DNA of 64,000 nucleotides from Dicyema japonicum (GCA_011109175.1 RDEW01000013.1:837839-901838), one strand, 5' to 3'. Positions 36,122 to 47,823 are shown, numbered from the stretch's first letter. The notes: generated from the sequence alone by a model not told the origin. Made by a program: numbers and translations.

Positions 36122-37327
36122 CTATAAGACAATCCTATAGGAATACCGTATTGCCCGCCGCCGAACCTTCCTCAAGTTGGTGAGGCACTTTTCGCGTTCC
36201 TCACTGCAATACCAGGAGTGCGCACCATAAGTGAGCATAGGCAGCACCATGGCGTTGAACACTTTGGCCCAGGCATCGCGACTCAGCTGAAAAGCCCTCA
36301 ACGCTCCTAATCTTTGCACAGCCCGCCTCTTAACGAGGGCGGTGTGCTCCTGGAAACTACACTTGGAGTTGAATGTCACTCCAAGGTAGCTCGTCCGCCC
36401 AGTAACCTCTATAGGTACCCCATAGATGGTTACTCTAGGTATTAAATTATTAGACCGCTTAGGGCGGCCAAAAACTAATAACTTACATTTCTCAGGTCTC
36501 AGCCTAAGTCCTCTGCTCCCACACCAGCGTATGATTTCATTGACAGCTACTTGAATCCTCCGACACGCTACATCTGGTTTCCACGAGTGATCCCAGAGTA
36601 CTATGTCGTCCGCATAGATAGCCATCTCCGTCCTCACATTGGCTGGGTGGGGAAGTGTAGACATGTAAACGTTGAAAAGGGTGGGGCTCAAAACCGACCC
36701 TTGTGGAACTCCCCGGTTAGATCTAAACAAACTAGATCGGCAACCTTTATGCCTTACATAGTTCATCCGATCCTCTAAGAAGCTTGATAACCAGCTCCTT
36801 AGCTCCAGAGATATTCCTCCTTCTGCGAGGGCGCAACGGAGGCCGTCATGCCAGACCGAGTCGAACGCCCTCTCCACATCCAGGAACAACGCGGCTGTGC
36901 ATTGCTTCTTGCTCCTTTCACGAATCTGAGAGCTCAACCTCCAGAGGCAGTCCCCACAGGAACGCCCCTCACGGAATCCCATCTGAAGGTCCGAGAGGGT
37001 GTCTTTTATTATGCATTCCTGGGTTAACCTCTGGTGTATCACTCTCTCTAAGATTTTAGCAACGGCAGGTAACAAGCTTATAGGGCGGTAGCTACTAGGG
37101 TCTTCAGGAGGTTTTCCTGGTTTCCTTACAAAAACCAGTTCCGCTTCCTTCCAACGCCTAGGAACGTAACCCAACCTGTAGCTACCGTTGTACAATCTTA
37201 CCAAGGTGTTCACGAGACTTCCAGGTCCTTTCTTGAAAAGGGCCATGGGGATCTTGTCTTGGCCCGGTGCGTTGTTCTTCGATTTACTTATCGCGGCCCG
37301 GACCTCCTCCTCGGTGATGCATGCCAC
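36122..37327 (-). pseudogene. LINE copy 1, ORF2 reverse-transcriptase part
   Basis: Uninterrupted 401-codon frame. Motifs in order: APGQDKIPMALFKKGPG, KPGKPPEDPSSYRPISLLPA, FLDVERAFDSVWHDGLR (motif A, catalytic Asp), NRGVPQGSVLSPTLFNVY (motif B), MAIYADDIVLWDHS (motif C, both Asp intact), LRLRPEKCKLLVFG (motif D/E), and a thumb with YGAHSWYCSEE. In copy 2 the same frame is cut by a small deletion at about 43850. It is out of frame with the endonuclease part at 37288-37327, a break shared by both copies. Confidence 0.85.
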
Positions 37328-38631
37328 CTTCGGGATCCCCGAGAGTGGCTCAACTTCCGTCTCTCCGCAGAGATGACGTCCTCTATACTTTGTCGAGCTG
37401 TTAACTCGACAAAGTTCTCTGGTCGAACTGCAGTAACTGCCCTAAAGCTACCTGCAAAGATGCTCGCTATTTCAGTCGGGTCAGAGGTTTTAGAACCGTC
37501 CGCACGACACAGGGTACGCGCAGATGACTCTTCCCCTCTGCCCGACAGGCGCTTCAGCTGACTCCAGAAGTCCGGCCATGCGGGGTTCACCCTCTCGCAG
37601 GCCCTCCTCCATTTGTTGCTCTGATAGTCGACGAGCGCCTTCCGGATTTCCCTTCGTAAGGTGTTTACCTTCTTCTGGTAGAAGATCCGGTTCTCTTCAT
37701 ACGTGCTCCTCGCTTTGAACCGCAGGTACCTCTTTCTAAGTGTTATCTTACTTAAAATCAGGCCTGGAATTCGTGCGGAGCCTCCACCTTGCGGACGTAA
37801 CCGGAAGTTAGTCCGCATGTATTCCTCGAGGATACCACCCAGGGTGGCATCCAATTCCTCCACGTCCGCTTCACTACAAACTTGCCCTTTGAGAGAGGGA
37901 GTTTTCTATCCCATGAACGACTCCAGGTTATCCCAAGTGCCAGAGCCCAAGTCATAGCCAATTGGGGCCTGAGGTCGAACAGGTTCGTGAAGCTCGGTGA
38001 GTAGGGGACGGTGATCGCTTCCGATGTCCCTAAGAACACGAGGTACAGAGAGCATACCAATTAATGAAGGGGAGGCTACGGCCATACCCAAGAAGTCCTC
38101 TCCTCCTCGTGTATCTTTGTGATTGGGGTCCGTCGATGTAGTGACTGAGAGCCCAAGATTCCAAGCTAATTCCCGGAGTGCTGATCCAGCCCTATTATTA
38201 ACAAAACAGCCAAAATCTGAATGCTTAGCATTCAGATCACCAAAAATAACGCAATGGGGATGAATGTCAAATACAGTTTTAATGTGGTCCTTACACAACC
38301 ACAACTGCTTGGCATACATTGCCCCTATAACAACGCTAAAGCTAGATAATCTGATTCGTAATAATATTAACTCGCAATGAGGACAATTTGAAATACCTTG
38401 GACGACTGCTGCTAGACTCGTCCTCCAATAGATACTAGTGCCCGAACCTCTATGTGTGTCATTCCACAAGAGATGACAACTAGTATAGCCTTTAAAGCCT
38501 GCAGCAGCCGTATCCTTACTCTTGGTCTCGTTAAGGACCAAGATGTCCACCTCCAAAGAGTCCAGAAGATCCTCGATGGCCTTCCTTCTTCTCCGGAGGG
38601 ACCTAACATTAACTGAAATGATGCGTAACAT
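37288..38631 (-). pseudogene. LINE copy 1, ORF2 endonuclease part, broken
   Basis: AP-type endonuclease motifs: LRIISVNVRSLRRRRKAIED, ILVLNETKSKD (Glu), VVIGAMYAKQLW, CVIFGDLNAKHSDFG (GDxN) and DIGSDHRPLL (SDH). Indels near 37905 and 38095 break this copy into two frames; copy 2 (44199-45542) is open throughout. ORF2's ATG (38631-38629) overlaps the ORF1 stop by one base. Confidence 0.8.
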
Positions 38632-40228
38632 CACTTCGCCGCACTTACCTTCCTATCGCAGAGCGCAATGTCCCTAAGCGCATTAGGGAACGTTGAACCT
38701 GTGCTGCTACAGTATCGACTTACCACGCGGTGGACAGCGCTTACATCACTGACCACTCCAGAGGAGGGCGCCTGCCTTCTCCCCTGTGGTACCTTCTCCG
38801 TCGCCTCCTGATACAGGGGGCACTTGGTATGGCTCGCCCTGTGTCCCTCCAAGCCACAGTTCACGCACTTGAGAGACCTGACTCTGGATTGACAGGCCTT
38901 CCGTGAATGTGGACCCCCGCAATTTAGGCACTTCTCTTTATAAGTGCAGCGGGAGCTGGTGTGGCCGAATCCCTGGCATCTGTAGCACTGGATTGCTACC
39001 GGTCGCTCTCGGGCCACACCAAATCTAAAGTAACCTATCTTTAACTTCTCAAGGCAGATCCTCTCAGCTTCTGCTCCGGACCTGATCCAGACCTTGAGAG
39101 TCCTTAGTCTCTGACTCCCACTCTTGAAGCGCTCGATCTTGTGCGCCGTGGGGTAGTCCTTTTTGATGTACTCGAGTACATCCTCATCAACAAAGTCCAG
39201 AGGGACTCCGAAGACTAGTACAATCGAGTCGTGTACCTTGGGGATGACCCGAGACATGTTATGTGCCCCGGGCCCAAAAGGTACCTTCTTATTCACCTCA
39301 GCTTCAAAAGCTGAGGCGTCCACGTCATTTCTGAATCCCACCAACAAGTGGGATTCTCCTCGTCTGACGATCCTTCCTTTCGCATAGGTAGCCAGAGTAC
39401 CTATGCCACTTAGGAGTTTAACCACTCCTATCTTCGGCACCTCTAGCCGAACTAGTGTAGTTAGTCCTCCGAATACCTGTTCTTTCTTCTTTTCTTTCGG
39501 CACGTGCGCTCTGGATTGATTCGAGCCTGCAAAATGCTTTTTAGGGCACTTTGCGGTTTCTGGACCCGAATCACGCACGTTCTGCGGTTTGGCAGAAACC
39601 GCAGACTTCCTCTTTCTCCCTACTGTAGTCCAGCCTACAGTCATCGGGAGTTGGTCATCTTGACGTCCAGTATCGAGGGCAGGCACAGCCTGTTGGACCG
39701 CTGGCTGTGTGACGGATTCAGCCCTGCCCTCGGTCTCGGCCCTTGATCCTTTCAAGAGGCTGAGTCTTGCTCTCAACCTCCATCCTCCTCGTCCCAGGCA
39801 CAGCTTGTTCAACCGCTAGCTGTGCGGGGATGTCCTCCTCGGTCTTGGATCCATTACAGGAGGCTGAGTCTTGCTCTCAACCTCCATCCTCCTCGTTGCA
39901 GGCACAGCTTGTTCAACCGCTAGCTGTGTGGGGATGTCCGCTGCAATGTGGAAAGCAGCCCTGCCATCGATCCCCATGTTTACTCTGAAAGCCAGAAGGA
40001 TCGAGTCGCGAACGACCCTCTGAGCTTCTCCAAACCTCGGACTCCTCTAAAATATAGTCCAATAGTGGGCTTATTATGAAAGAGTCCTTGAACCACGTGG
40101 GCCGCTGTATCACAGACCACACGTGAGATGTCCTGATAATCCTCAATTTCGTACGGAATGTGTTGTGATATTTTTAAATCGCTTTGCACCTGACTTTCCT
40201 CCTTTTCACCTTTCCCAACGTCCAGACA
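38631..40228 (-). pseudogene. LINE copy 1, ORF1 (Gag-like), broken at its start
   Basis: The main open part (39812-38633) ends with three CCHC zinc knuckles: CYRCQGFGHTSSRC, CLNCGGPHSRKAC and CVNCGLEGHRASHTKC, as in Jockey/R1 ORF1 proteins that bind the element's RNA. Upstream are repeated modules of the type RRMEVESKTQPP and AVEQAVP. The first 140 codons (39813-40228) are frame-shifted relative to copy 2, so the histone-tail-like start is not readable here as one frame. Confidence 0.75.
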
Positions 40229-40620
40229 CGGAATATGGAAGAGTGGTACTCACCCAGTCCTGATGAACGTGTACAAACAGTACATCGAGCCATGTTTCTC
40301 ATATGTATGCGTCTCGTGGGGACCGTCCATATCTTGGACAAATATGAGGAAAATTGAGGAAATGAAAAAGAGGGCTTACAGAGTAACGGAGCGTTGGATT
40401 CGTGAAGATTCACAGAACTGGACCTACGCCTCTGGAGCCCCCTTTGAGAGTAGATTCCAGATCACGGGAATGTGCCTTGAAAATTCAGTCATCCGTCCAG
40501 TACGTTCATGCTCGGCACGAGGGAAGAACACGGGCAAAGATGAGGTCGCTGCTAGAATGCATCGGGGTCACATGATAACTAGTTTGGTTTTACCGTGGTC
40601 TTGGGTTGTTAAATAAAAAT
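40229..40620 (+). pseudogene. LINE-A ORF2 C-terminus, copy 2
   Basis: Repeat of 33318-33710, with indels that spoil the last third of the frame. It begins abruptly at GIWKSGTH because the segment boundary lies there. Confidence 0.6.
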
Positions 40621-40634
40621 AAACAGTAGCTTCT

Positions 40635-40850
40635 TATTAGGTGGGAAAAGTGACTTTTAATATGTTATTAATGACAATTAAACAGTCAATTCGAGGACCA
40701 CGTGGCGGCCACCTCATTGTATGGTTACTTGCTCTCAGGATTGCGAACGAAATTCCCTCAAATAGCTTGCAATGCTCGCGGGGATCATCATTGCGTGTCG
40801 AAATCCGATTTTCTAGTCTCCTTCTCCCACTATGTAATTTCACGTTGTTC
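40635..40850 (-). pseudogene. LINE-B C-terminal fragment, copy 2
   Basis: Same as 33725-33940; reads RRRLENRISTRNDDP, then SFAILRASNHTMR. Confidence 0.55.
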
Positions 40851-40906
40851 TAAACAACAGTCCAATTAGCGGTCTCACTTTTTTCATATCACTGGTTACG
40901 GTTCTA

Positions 40907-41100
40907 GGTAAATTCATCGCCGGTAAATTCATCGCTGGTAATTTTATCGCTGGTAAATTCATCGCTGGTAAATTCATCGCCGGTAAATTCATCGCGAGGT
41001 AAATTCATCGCCGGTAAATTCATCGCCGGTAAATTCATCGCCGGTAATTTCATCGCGAGGTAAATTCATCGCTGGTAAATTCATCGCCGGTTAATTCAAG
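40907..41100 (+). repeat. 15-bp minisatellite in the MULE left TIR, copy 2
   Basis: Same unit as copy 1, with several C/T differences in the unit's last base. Confidence 0.8.
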
Positions 41101-41389
41101 CGACCACGTGGGTTCTTAAAAAAAGAGGTCGAAATTTTGATTTTTTATATTATCATTAAAATGTAATTTTGGAGATTAATTTGACGATATGAGTCACGTG
41201 GCCAGATCCCCAAGATAGAAGAAATTTGAAAACCTCAATTCTCCAAATAGTGTTAAATTTACTCAACGATGTGCACCACACGTGTGTGTATTGGTTAAAG
41301 TGATAGAAAAATTATTGATTATCTTACTGATTATTGATTAATAACAAAGGTCAAACTTTAAGTGAATATTTATGATATAATTTTTAGAA

Positions 41390-42802
41390 AACAAGTTTAT
41401 GACAATTATAAAAAAACATATTATAGGCAATGCCTTTTAAATAGTCAAGAATTTCGCGATTATCGAAGTCATTTACAATGCGTTGAATTCTTAAAGCATT
41501 ATCTCTGTATTTTTTCTTTTGTGTAGGACCTTCCCCACCAGCAATATACTGTTCAATTTTAATTTCATTTCTTGCTTGTTCTTTCTTCAAAACATCAATA
41601 AACTTCCAAATCGTAGGATGACACGCTCCAATTAAAGAATTAAAAGAATGATGCCATCCTTCGCAAGAGTTATTCGTTTTAGGCCCAGCAACTCTCGCTG
41701 CTTCAAAACAATTCCACAATTCATGGGCAAAACGTGGACAACGACGTACTTGACGGCGGTCGGACGTCCTATCCAAATATCTTCTACATAATCCAGTACA
41801 GGTTGAGCTTCTTCTGGGAAACTGTTGTAATCGCACAAATGTTCAAAATAATGAACAACGTGTAATGTTGGGACAAATGCCAGCGCCGCAATCATGCGCA
41901 TTTTCAGAGCGAATTCTGAATCTCTTTGATATAATAATTGTAATCCCTGTGATTGGATGCATCTAAATATGGATTGGGACAAATGAAAAAAACAGCCCTT
42001 CGTAATAGCATCAGGAAATATAATATTAAATCCATTTATAGCTGCTTTTTCGAAATCAGTCATAATTGTCCTCGGTGATAACGATGGCTCCAATGATTTT
42101 AATTCCGAAAAACTTTTTTATAGCTTTCTTCCGTTCTTTTACACATTAAAATGTATATAAGTGGTAAAACATCATTATTTACTAGTCCATGAATCGTATA
42201 TAATTGATTAAACAAATATGGGACTGTCTTAAAAGTACCATCCGCATACCAAAAGTTTGTAGTGGAAAGCAAATTTAGATTTTTTCTCGTTGTAAAAATT
42301 ATTGTTCTGTTAACACTGTCTTCACTATCAAACAATAGAAAAGGTTCATTGGCATAAGAGTATCTGTATTCTGGAGGTATTCTTAACTGGTCTATTTAAG
42401 TGGATTAGGAGGAGCTTGATCTTTTGTATTTCTTGAATTTCTAATGTTTCTTTTAATTAAAGAAGCTATGGGTAGTCGGGCAGACATCTCCAGTGGCAAA
42501 CCCACACACACTTCAGTTATAATAATATGTGGATTATCTTGTGATGCAAGAGCTCTTCTTTTTATTTCTTGAGTAATTCTCTTTGATTCGACATATGCAG
42601 CATCACAAGCATGATTGTGTTCGTTGACTCTTTTAATAATGATGTCTCCCTTGGTGTGTACTCTCTCTTTACATTTAATTTTGTAGTAGGATTCACATTT
42701 CCATAATGTGACTTCGCCATTAAATTTTTCAAAACAGTAAATGTATCCATCTTCAAAAAGTTTTCTCTTATTTCTATCACTCATTACAAATTGCAAAGCC
42801 AT
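41390..42802 (-). pseudogene. FLYWCH-MULE transposase, copy 2, frame-shifted
   Basis: The FLYWCH half (42802-42392) is open here, with YIYCFEKFNGEV, LWKCESYYKIKC and the HNHACD ending. Indels at about 42398, 42113 (one A short in an A-run), 41853 and 41763 break the core. DDE motifs are as in copy 1. Confidence 0.75.
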
Positions 42803-42955
42803 GCTGTCAAGATATAAGAAATTAACGGAACGGAAAAATCTTTATTAGGCAAAAAACAAATGTTAAGTAATCAGGGAAGAGCTAACTAAGGCCCTTTCAC
42901 CGCCTTGCGGCAGCGTTTTCGTGCCATCACATTCGTCTTCCCCGTGCCTCCTTCT

Positions 42956-44238
42956 TTAATTTATTTTTAAGATCTTTTTAATTACTTCCTCCGGGTCCTT
43001 GAAATCCGGATATCCTCTTTCAGGCAGCGGCGCTCTATAAGACAATCCTATAGAATACCGTATTGCCCGCCGCCGAACCTTCCTCAAGTTGGTGAGGCAC
43101 TTTTCGCGTTCCTCACTGCAATACCAGGAGTGCGCACCATAAGTGAGCATAGGCAGCACCATGGCGTTGAACACTTTGGCCCAGGCATCGCGACTCAGCT
43201 GAAAAGCCCTCAACGCTCCTAATCTTTGCACAGCCCGCCTCTTAACGAGGGCGGTGTGCTCCTGGAAACTACACTTGGAGTTGAATGTCACTCCAAGGTA
43301 GCTCGTCCGCCCAGTAACCTCTATAGGTACCCCATAGATGGTTACTCTAGGTATTAAATTATTAGACCGCTTAGGGCGGCCAAAAACTAATAACTTACAT
43401 TTCTCAGGTCTCAGCCTAAGTCCTCTGCTCCCACACCAGCGTATGATTTCATTGACAGCTACTTGAATCCTCCGACACGCTACATCTGGTTTCCACGAGT
43501 GATCCCAGAGTACTATGTCGTCCGCATAGATAGCCATCTCCGTCCTCACATTGGCTGGGTGGGGAAGTGTAGACATGTAAACGTTGAAAAGGGTGGGGCT
43601 CAAAACCGACCCTTGTGGAACTCCCCGGTTAGATCTAAACAAACTAGATCGGCAACCTTTATGCCTTACATAGTTCATCCGATCCTCTAAGAAGCTTGAT
43701 AACCAGCTCCTTAGCTCCAGAGATATTCCTCCTTCTGCGAGGGCGCAACGGAGGCCGTCATGCCAGACCGAGTCGAACGCCCTCTCCACATCCAGGAACA
43801 ACGCGGCTGTGCATTGCTTCTTGCTCCTTTCACGAATCTGAGAGCTCAACCTCCAAGGCAGTCCCCACAGGAACGCCCCTCACGGAATCCCATCTGAAGG
43901 TCCGAGAGGGTGTCTTTTATTATGCATTCCTGGGTTAACCTCTGGTGTATCACTCTCTCTAAGATTTTAGCAACGGCAGGTAACAAGCTTATAGGGCGGT
44001 AGCTACTAGGGTCTTCAGGAGGTTTTCCTGGTTTCCTTACAAAAACCAGTTCCGCTTCCTTCCAACGCCTAGGAACGTAACCCAACCTGTAGCTACCGTT
44101 GTACAATCTTACCAAGGTGTTCACGAGACTTCCAGGTCCTTTCTTGAAAAGGGCCATGGGGATCTTGTCTTGGCCCGGTGCGTTGTTCTTCGATTTACTT
44201 ATCGCGGCCCGGACCTCCTCCTCGGTGATGCATGCCAC
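42956..44238 (-). pseudogene. LINE copy 2, ORF2 reverse-transcriptase part
   Basis: Two overlapping frames (44238-43846 and 43849-42956), broken by loss of bases in CTCCA(GA)GGCAG at about 43855. RT motifs A, B and C (LDVERAFDSVW, GVPQGSVLSP, YADDIV) are intact. The C-terminus extends further than in copy 1, ending PEEVIKKILKIN. Confidence 0.8.
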
Positions 44239-45542
44239 CTTCGGGATCCCCGAGAGTGGCTCAACTTCCGTCTCTCCGTAGAGATGACGTCCTCTATACT
44301 TTGTCGAGCTGTTAACTCGACAAAGTTCTCTGGTCGAACTGCAGTAACTGCCCTAAAGCTACCTGCAAAGATGCTCGCTATTTCAGTCGGGTCAGAGGTT
44401 TTAGAACCGTCCGCACGACACAGGGTACGCGCAGATGACTCTTCCCCTCTGCCCGACAGGCGCTTCAGCTGACTCCAGAAGTCCGGCCATGCGGGGTTCA
44501 CCCTCTCGCAGGCCCTCCTCCATTTGTTGCTCTGATAGTCGACGAGCGCCTTCCGGATTTCCCTTCGTAAGGTGTTTACCTTCTTCTGGTAGAAGATCCG
44601 GTTCTCTTCATACGTGCTCCTCGCTTTGAACCGCAGGTACCTCTTTCTAAGTGTTATCTTACTTAAAATCAGGCCTGGAATTCGTGCGGAGCCTCCACCT
44701 TGCGGACGTAACCGGAAGTTAGTCCGCATGTATTCCTCGAGGATACCACCCAGGGTGGCATCCAATTCCTCCACGTCCGCTTCACTACAAACTTGCCCTT
44801 TGAGAGAAGGGAGTTTTCTATCCATGAACGACTCCAGGTTATCCCAAGTGCCAGAGCCCAAGTCATAGCCAATTGGGGCCTGAGGTCGAACAGGTTCGTG
44901 AAGCTCGGTGAGTAGGGGACGGTGATCGCTTCCGATGTCCCTAAGAACACGAGGTACAGAGAGCATACCAATTAATGAAGGGGAGGCTACGCCATACCCA
45001 AGAAGTCCTCTCCTCCTCGTGTATCTTTTGTGATTGGGGTCCGTCGATGTAGTGACTGAGAGCCCAAGATTCCAAGCTAATTCCCGGAGTGCTGATCCAG
45101 CCCTATTATTAACAAAACAGCCAAAATCTGAATGCTTAGCATTCAGATCACCAAAAATAACGCAATGGGGATGAATGTCAAATACAGTTTTAATGTGGTC
45201 CTTACACAACCACAACTGCTTGGCATACATTGCCCCTATAACAACGCTAAAGCTAGATAATCTGATTCGTAATAATATTAACTCGCAATGAGGACAATTT
45301 GAAATACCTTGGACGACTGCTGCTAGACTCGTCCTCCAATAGATACTAGTGCCCGAACCTCTATGTGTGTCATTCCACAAGAGATGACAACTAGTATAGC
45401 CTTTAAAGCCTGCAGCAGCCGTATCCTTACTCTTGGTCTCGTTAAGGACCAAGATGTCCACCTCCAAAGAGTCCAGAAGATCCTCGATGGCCTTCCTTCT
45501 TCTCCGGAGGGACCTAACATTAACTGAAATGATGCGTAACAT
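44199..45542 (-). pseudogene. LINE copy 2, ORF2 endonuclease part, open
   Basis: Single frame with all AP-endonuclease motifs (NVRSLRRRR, LNETKSKD, GDLNAKHSDFG, GSDHRPLL), followed by a linker with FYQKKVNTLRREIRK. It runs out of frame at 44199, before the RT frame that opens at 44238. Its ATG (45542-45540) shares one base with the ORF1 stop (45544-45542), a TGATG overlap. R1-clade elements such as SART1 use a similar overlap for termination-reinitiation; use here is inference. Confidence 0.8.
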
Positions 45543-46721
45543 CACTTCGCCGCACTTACCTTCCTATCGCAGAGCGCAATGTCCCTAAGCGCATTAGGGA
45601 ACGTTGAACCTGTGCTGCTACAGTATCGACTTACCACGCGGTGGACAGCGCTTACATCACTGACCACTCCAGAGGAGGGCGCCTGCCTTCTCCCCTGTGG
45701 TACCTTCTCCGTCGCCTCCTGATACAGGGGGCACTTGGTATGGCTCGCCCTGTGTCCCTCCAAGCCACAGTTCACGCACTTGAGAGACCTGACTCTGGAT
45801 TGACAGGCCTTCCGTGAATGTGGACCCCCGCAATTTAGGCACTTCTCTTTATAAGTGCAGCGGGAGCTGGTGTGGCCGAATCCCTGGCATCTGTAGCACT
45901 GGATTGCTACCGGTCGCTCTCGGGCCACACCAAATCTAAAGTAACCTAACTTTAACTTCTCAAGGCAGATCCTCTCAGCTTCTGCTCCGGACCTGATCCA
46001 GACCTTGAGAGTCCTTAGTCTCTGACTCCCACTCTTGAAGCGCTCGATCTTGTGCGCCGTGGGGTAGTCCTTTTTGATGTACTCGAGTACATCCTCATCA
46101 ACAAAGTCCAGAGGGACTCCGAAGACTAGTACAATCGAGTCGTGTACCTTGGGGATGACCCGAGACATGTTATGTGCCCCGGGCCCAAAAGGAACCTTCT
46201 TATTCACCTCAGCTTCAAAAGCTGAGGCGTCCACGTCATTCCTGAATCCCACCAACAAGTGGGATTCTCCTCGTCTGACGATCCTTCCTTTCGCATAGGT
46301 AGCCAAAGTACCTATGCCACTTAGGAGTTTAACCACTCCCATCTTCGGCACCTCTAGCCGAACTAGTGTAGTTAGTCCTCCGAATACCTGTTCTTTCTTC
46401 TTTTCTTTCGGCACGTGCGCTCTGGATTGATTCGAGCCTGCAAAATGCTTTTTAGGGCACTTTGCGGTTTCTGGACCCGAATCACGCACGTTCTGCGGTT
46501 TGGCAGAAACCGCAGACTTCCTCTTTCTCACTACTGTAGTCCAGCCTACAGTCATTGGGAGATGGTCCTCTTGTTTTCCTTCGTCGAGGGCAGGCACAGC
46601 CTGTTGGACCGCTGGCTGTGTGACGGATTCAGCCCTGCCCTCGGAACTCGGTCTTTGATTCTTTTCAAGAGGCTGAGTCTTGCCCTCAACCTCCATCCTC
46701 CTCGTCCCAGGCACAGCTTGT
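45542..46721 (-). pseudogene. LINE copy 2, ORF1 main part (Gag-like)
   Basis: From about 46700 the frame has RRMEVEGKTQPLE modules, a basic KRKSAVSAKP and KCPKKHFAG stretch, an RRM-like central region (VLVFGVPLDFVDEDVLEYIK, YFRFGVARERPVAIQC) and three CCHC knuckles. The stop is in TGATG. It is offset from the N-terminal frame (46722-47144) by an indel near 46745, where copy 1 has a different indel. Confidence 0.8.
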
Positions 46722-47144
46722 TCAACCGCTAGCTGTGCTGGGATGTTTTCCTCGTCCTTGATCCATTACAGGAGGCTGAGTCTTGCTCTCAACCTCCATC
46801 CTCCTCGGTGCAGGCACAGCTTGATCAACCGCTTGCTGTGTGGGGATGTCCGCTGCAGTGTGGAAAGCAGCCCTGCCATCGATCCCCATATTTATTCGGA
46901 ATGACAGAAGGATCGAGTCGCGAACGACCCTTCTGAGCTTCTCGACTCCTCGGACTCCTCTAAAATATAATCCAATATTGGGCTTATTTTCGAAGAGTCC
47001 ATTTACCACGTGGGCCGCTGTATCACAGACCACACGTGAGATGTCCTGATAATCCTCAAGATTTCGTACGGAATGTGTTGTGATATTTTTAAATCGCTTT
47101 GCACCTGACTTTCCTCCTTTTCCACCTTTCCCACGTCCAGACAC
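46722..47144 (-). pseudogene. LINE copy 2, ORF1 N-terminus with histone-H4-tail-like start
   Basis: The frame begins GTG TCT GGA CGT and reads SGRGKGGKGGKSGAKR. The first nine residues equal those of mature histone H4 (SGRGKGGKG), and H4 also has an AKR a little further on. It then continues ITTHSVRNLEDYQDISRVV, GLYFRGVRGVEKLRRVVRD and AADIPTQQAVDQAVPAP, joining the ORF1 repeat modules. The expected ATG has lost its A at the junction with the segmental repeat (47143/47144). A loose resemblance of GLYF..VRGVEK...VVRD to H4 helix 2 (GLIYEETRGVLK...VIRD) is visible but unproven. Alternatives are chance convergence on a basic Gly-Lys tail, or capture of a host histone 5' end. Confidence 0.6.
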
Positions 47145-47530
47145 GGAATATGGAAGAGTGGTACTCTCCCAGTCCTGATGAACGTGTACAAACAGTACAT
47201 CGAGCCATGTTTCTCATATGCATGCGTCTCGTGGGGACCGTCCATATCTTGGACAAATATGAGGAAAATTGAGGAAATGAAAAAGAGGGCTTACAGAGTA
47301 ACGGAGCGTTGGATTCGTGAAGATCACAGAACTGGACCTACGCCTCTGGAGCCCCCTTTGAGAGTAGATTCCAGATCACGGGAATGTGGCCTTGAAAATT
47401 CAGTCATCCGTCCAGTACGTTCATGCTCGGGCACGAGGGAAGAACACCGGGCAAAGATGAGGTCGCTGCTAGAATGCATCGGGATCACGTGATAACTAGT
47501 TTGGTTTTACCGTGGTCTTGGGTTGTTAAA
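47144..47530 (+). pseudogene. LINE-A ORF2 C-terminus, copy 3
   Basis: Reads as copy 1 through RSLLECIGIT then stop, then TGATAACTAGTTTGG. Confidence 0.6.
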
Positions 47531-47554
47531 TAAAAATAAACAGTAGCTTCTTAT

Positions 47555-47765
47555 TAGGTGGGAAAAGTGACTTTTAATATGTTAGTAATGACAATTAAAC
47601 AGTCAATTCGAGGACCACGTGGCGGCCACCTCATTGTATGGTTACTTGCTCTCATGATTGCGAACGAAATTCCCTCAAATAGCTTGCAATGCTCGCGAGG
47701 ATCATCATTGCGTGTCGAAATCCGATTTTCTAGTCTCCTTCTCCCACTATGTAATTTCACGTTGT
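47555..47765 (-). pseudogene. LINE-B C-terminal fragment, copy 3
   Basis: Same as 33725-33940, with isolated substitutions. Confidence 0.55.
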
Positions 47766-47823
47766 TCTTAACAACAGTCCAATTAGCGGTCTCACTTTTT
47801 TCATATCACTGGTTACGGTTCTA

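Larger units (their letters stand above)
35923..40228 (-). mobile_element. Jockey/R1-like LINE, copy 1
   Basis: 4.3-kb non-LTR element read on the minus strand from 40228, with ORF1 then ORF2. The 3' end is CCTAATAAAGATTTTTCCG, then TTCCGTTCC repeats, with no long poly(A). It is inserted between segmental copies 1 and 2. Two Gag-like and Pol-like frames overlap at TGATG (38633-38629). Nearly identical to 42824-47143. Confidence 0.85.
40229..42823. repeat. 2.6-kb segmental repeat, copy 2
   Basis: Same start and end words as copy 1. It is flanked on both sides by LINE copies, so neither flank is original. Confidence 0.85.
40900..42823 (-). mobile_element. MULE transposon, copy 2, cut at its right side by the LINE
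   Basis: Left end at 40900 after CTGGTTAC (40892-40899). Minisatellite TIR at 40907-41100 and transposase follow. Ends at GAAATT where LINE copy 2 begins. Confidence 0.8.
42824..47143 (-). mobile_element. Jockey/R1-like LINE, copy 2
   Basis: Best-preserved copy for ORF1 and the endonuclease. It begins at 47143 exactly where the presumed first codon of ORF1 would be, and ends in CCGTTCCGTT at 42824. Inserted between segmental copies 2 and 3. Confidence 0.85.

Noticed and set aside
38746-46298. Many plus-strand frames of 60-105 codons across the LINE copies
   Set aside because: They are antisense shadows of the GC-richer ORF1/ORF2 and carry no motifs.
47094-47144. True histone H4 gene interrupted by a LINE
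   Set aside because: After SGRGKGGKG...AKR the sequence departs from H4 and stays open into ORF1-specific modules; no remaining H4 body is found on the other side of the element.
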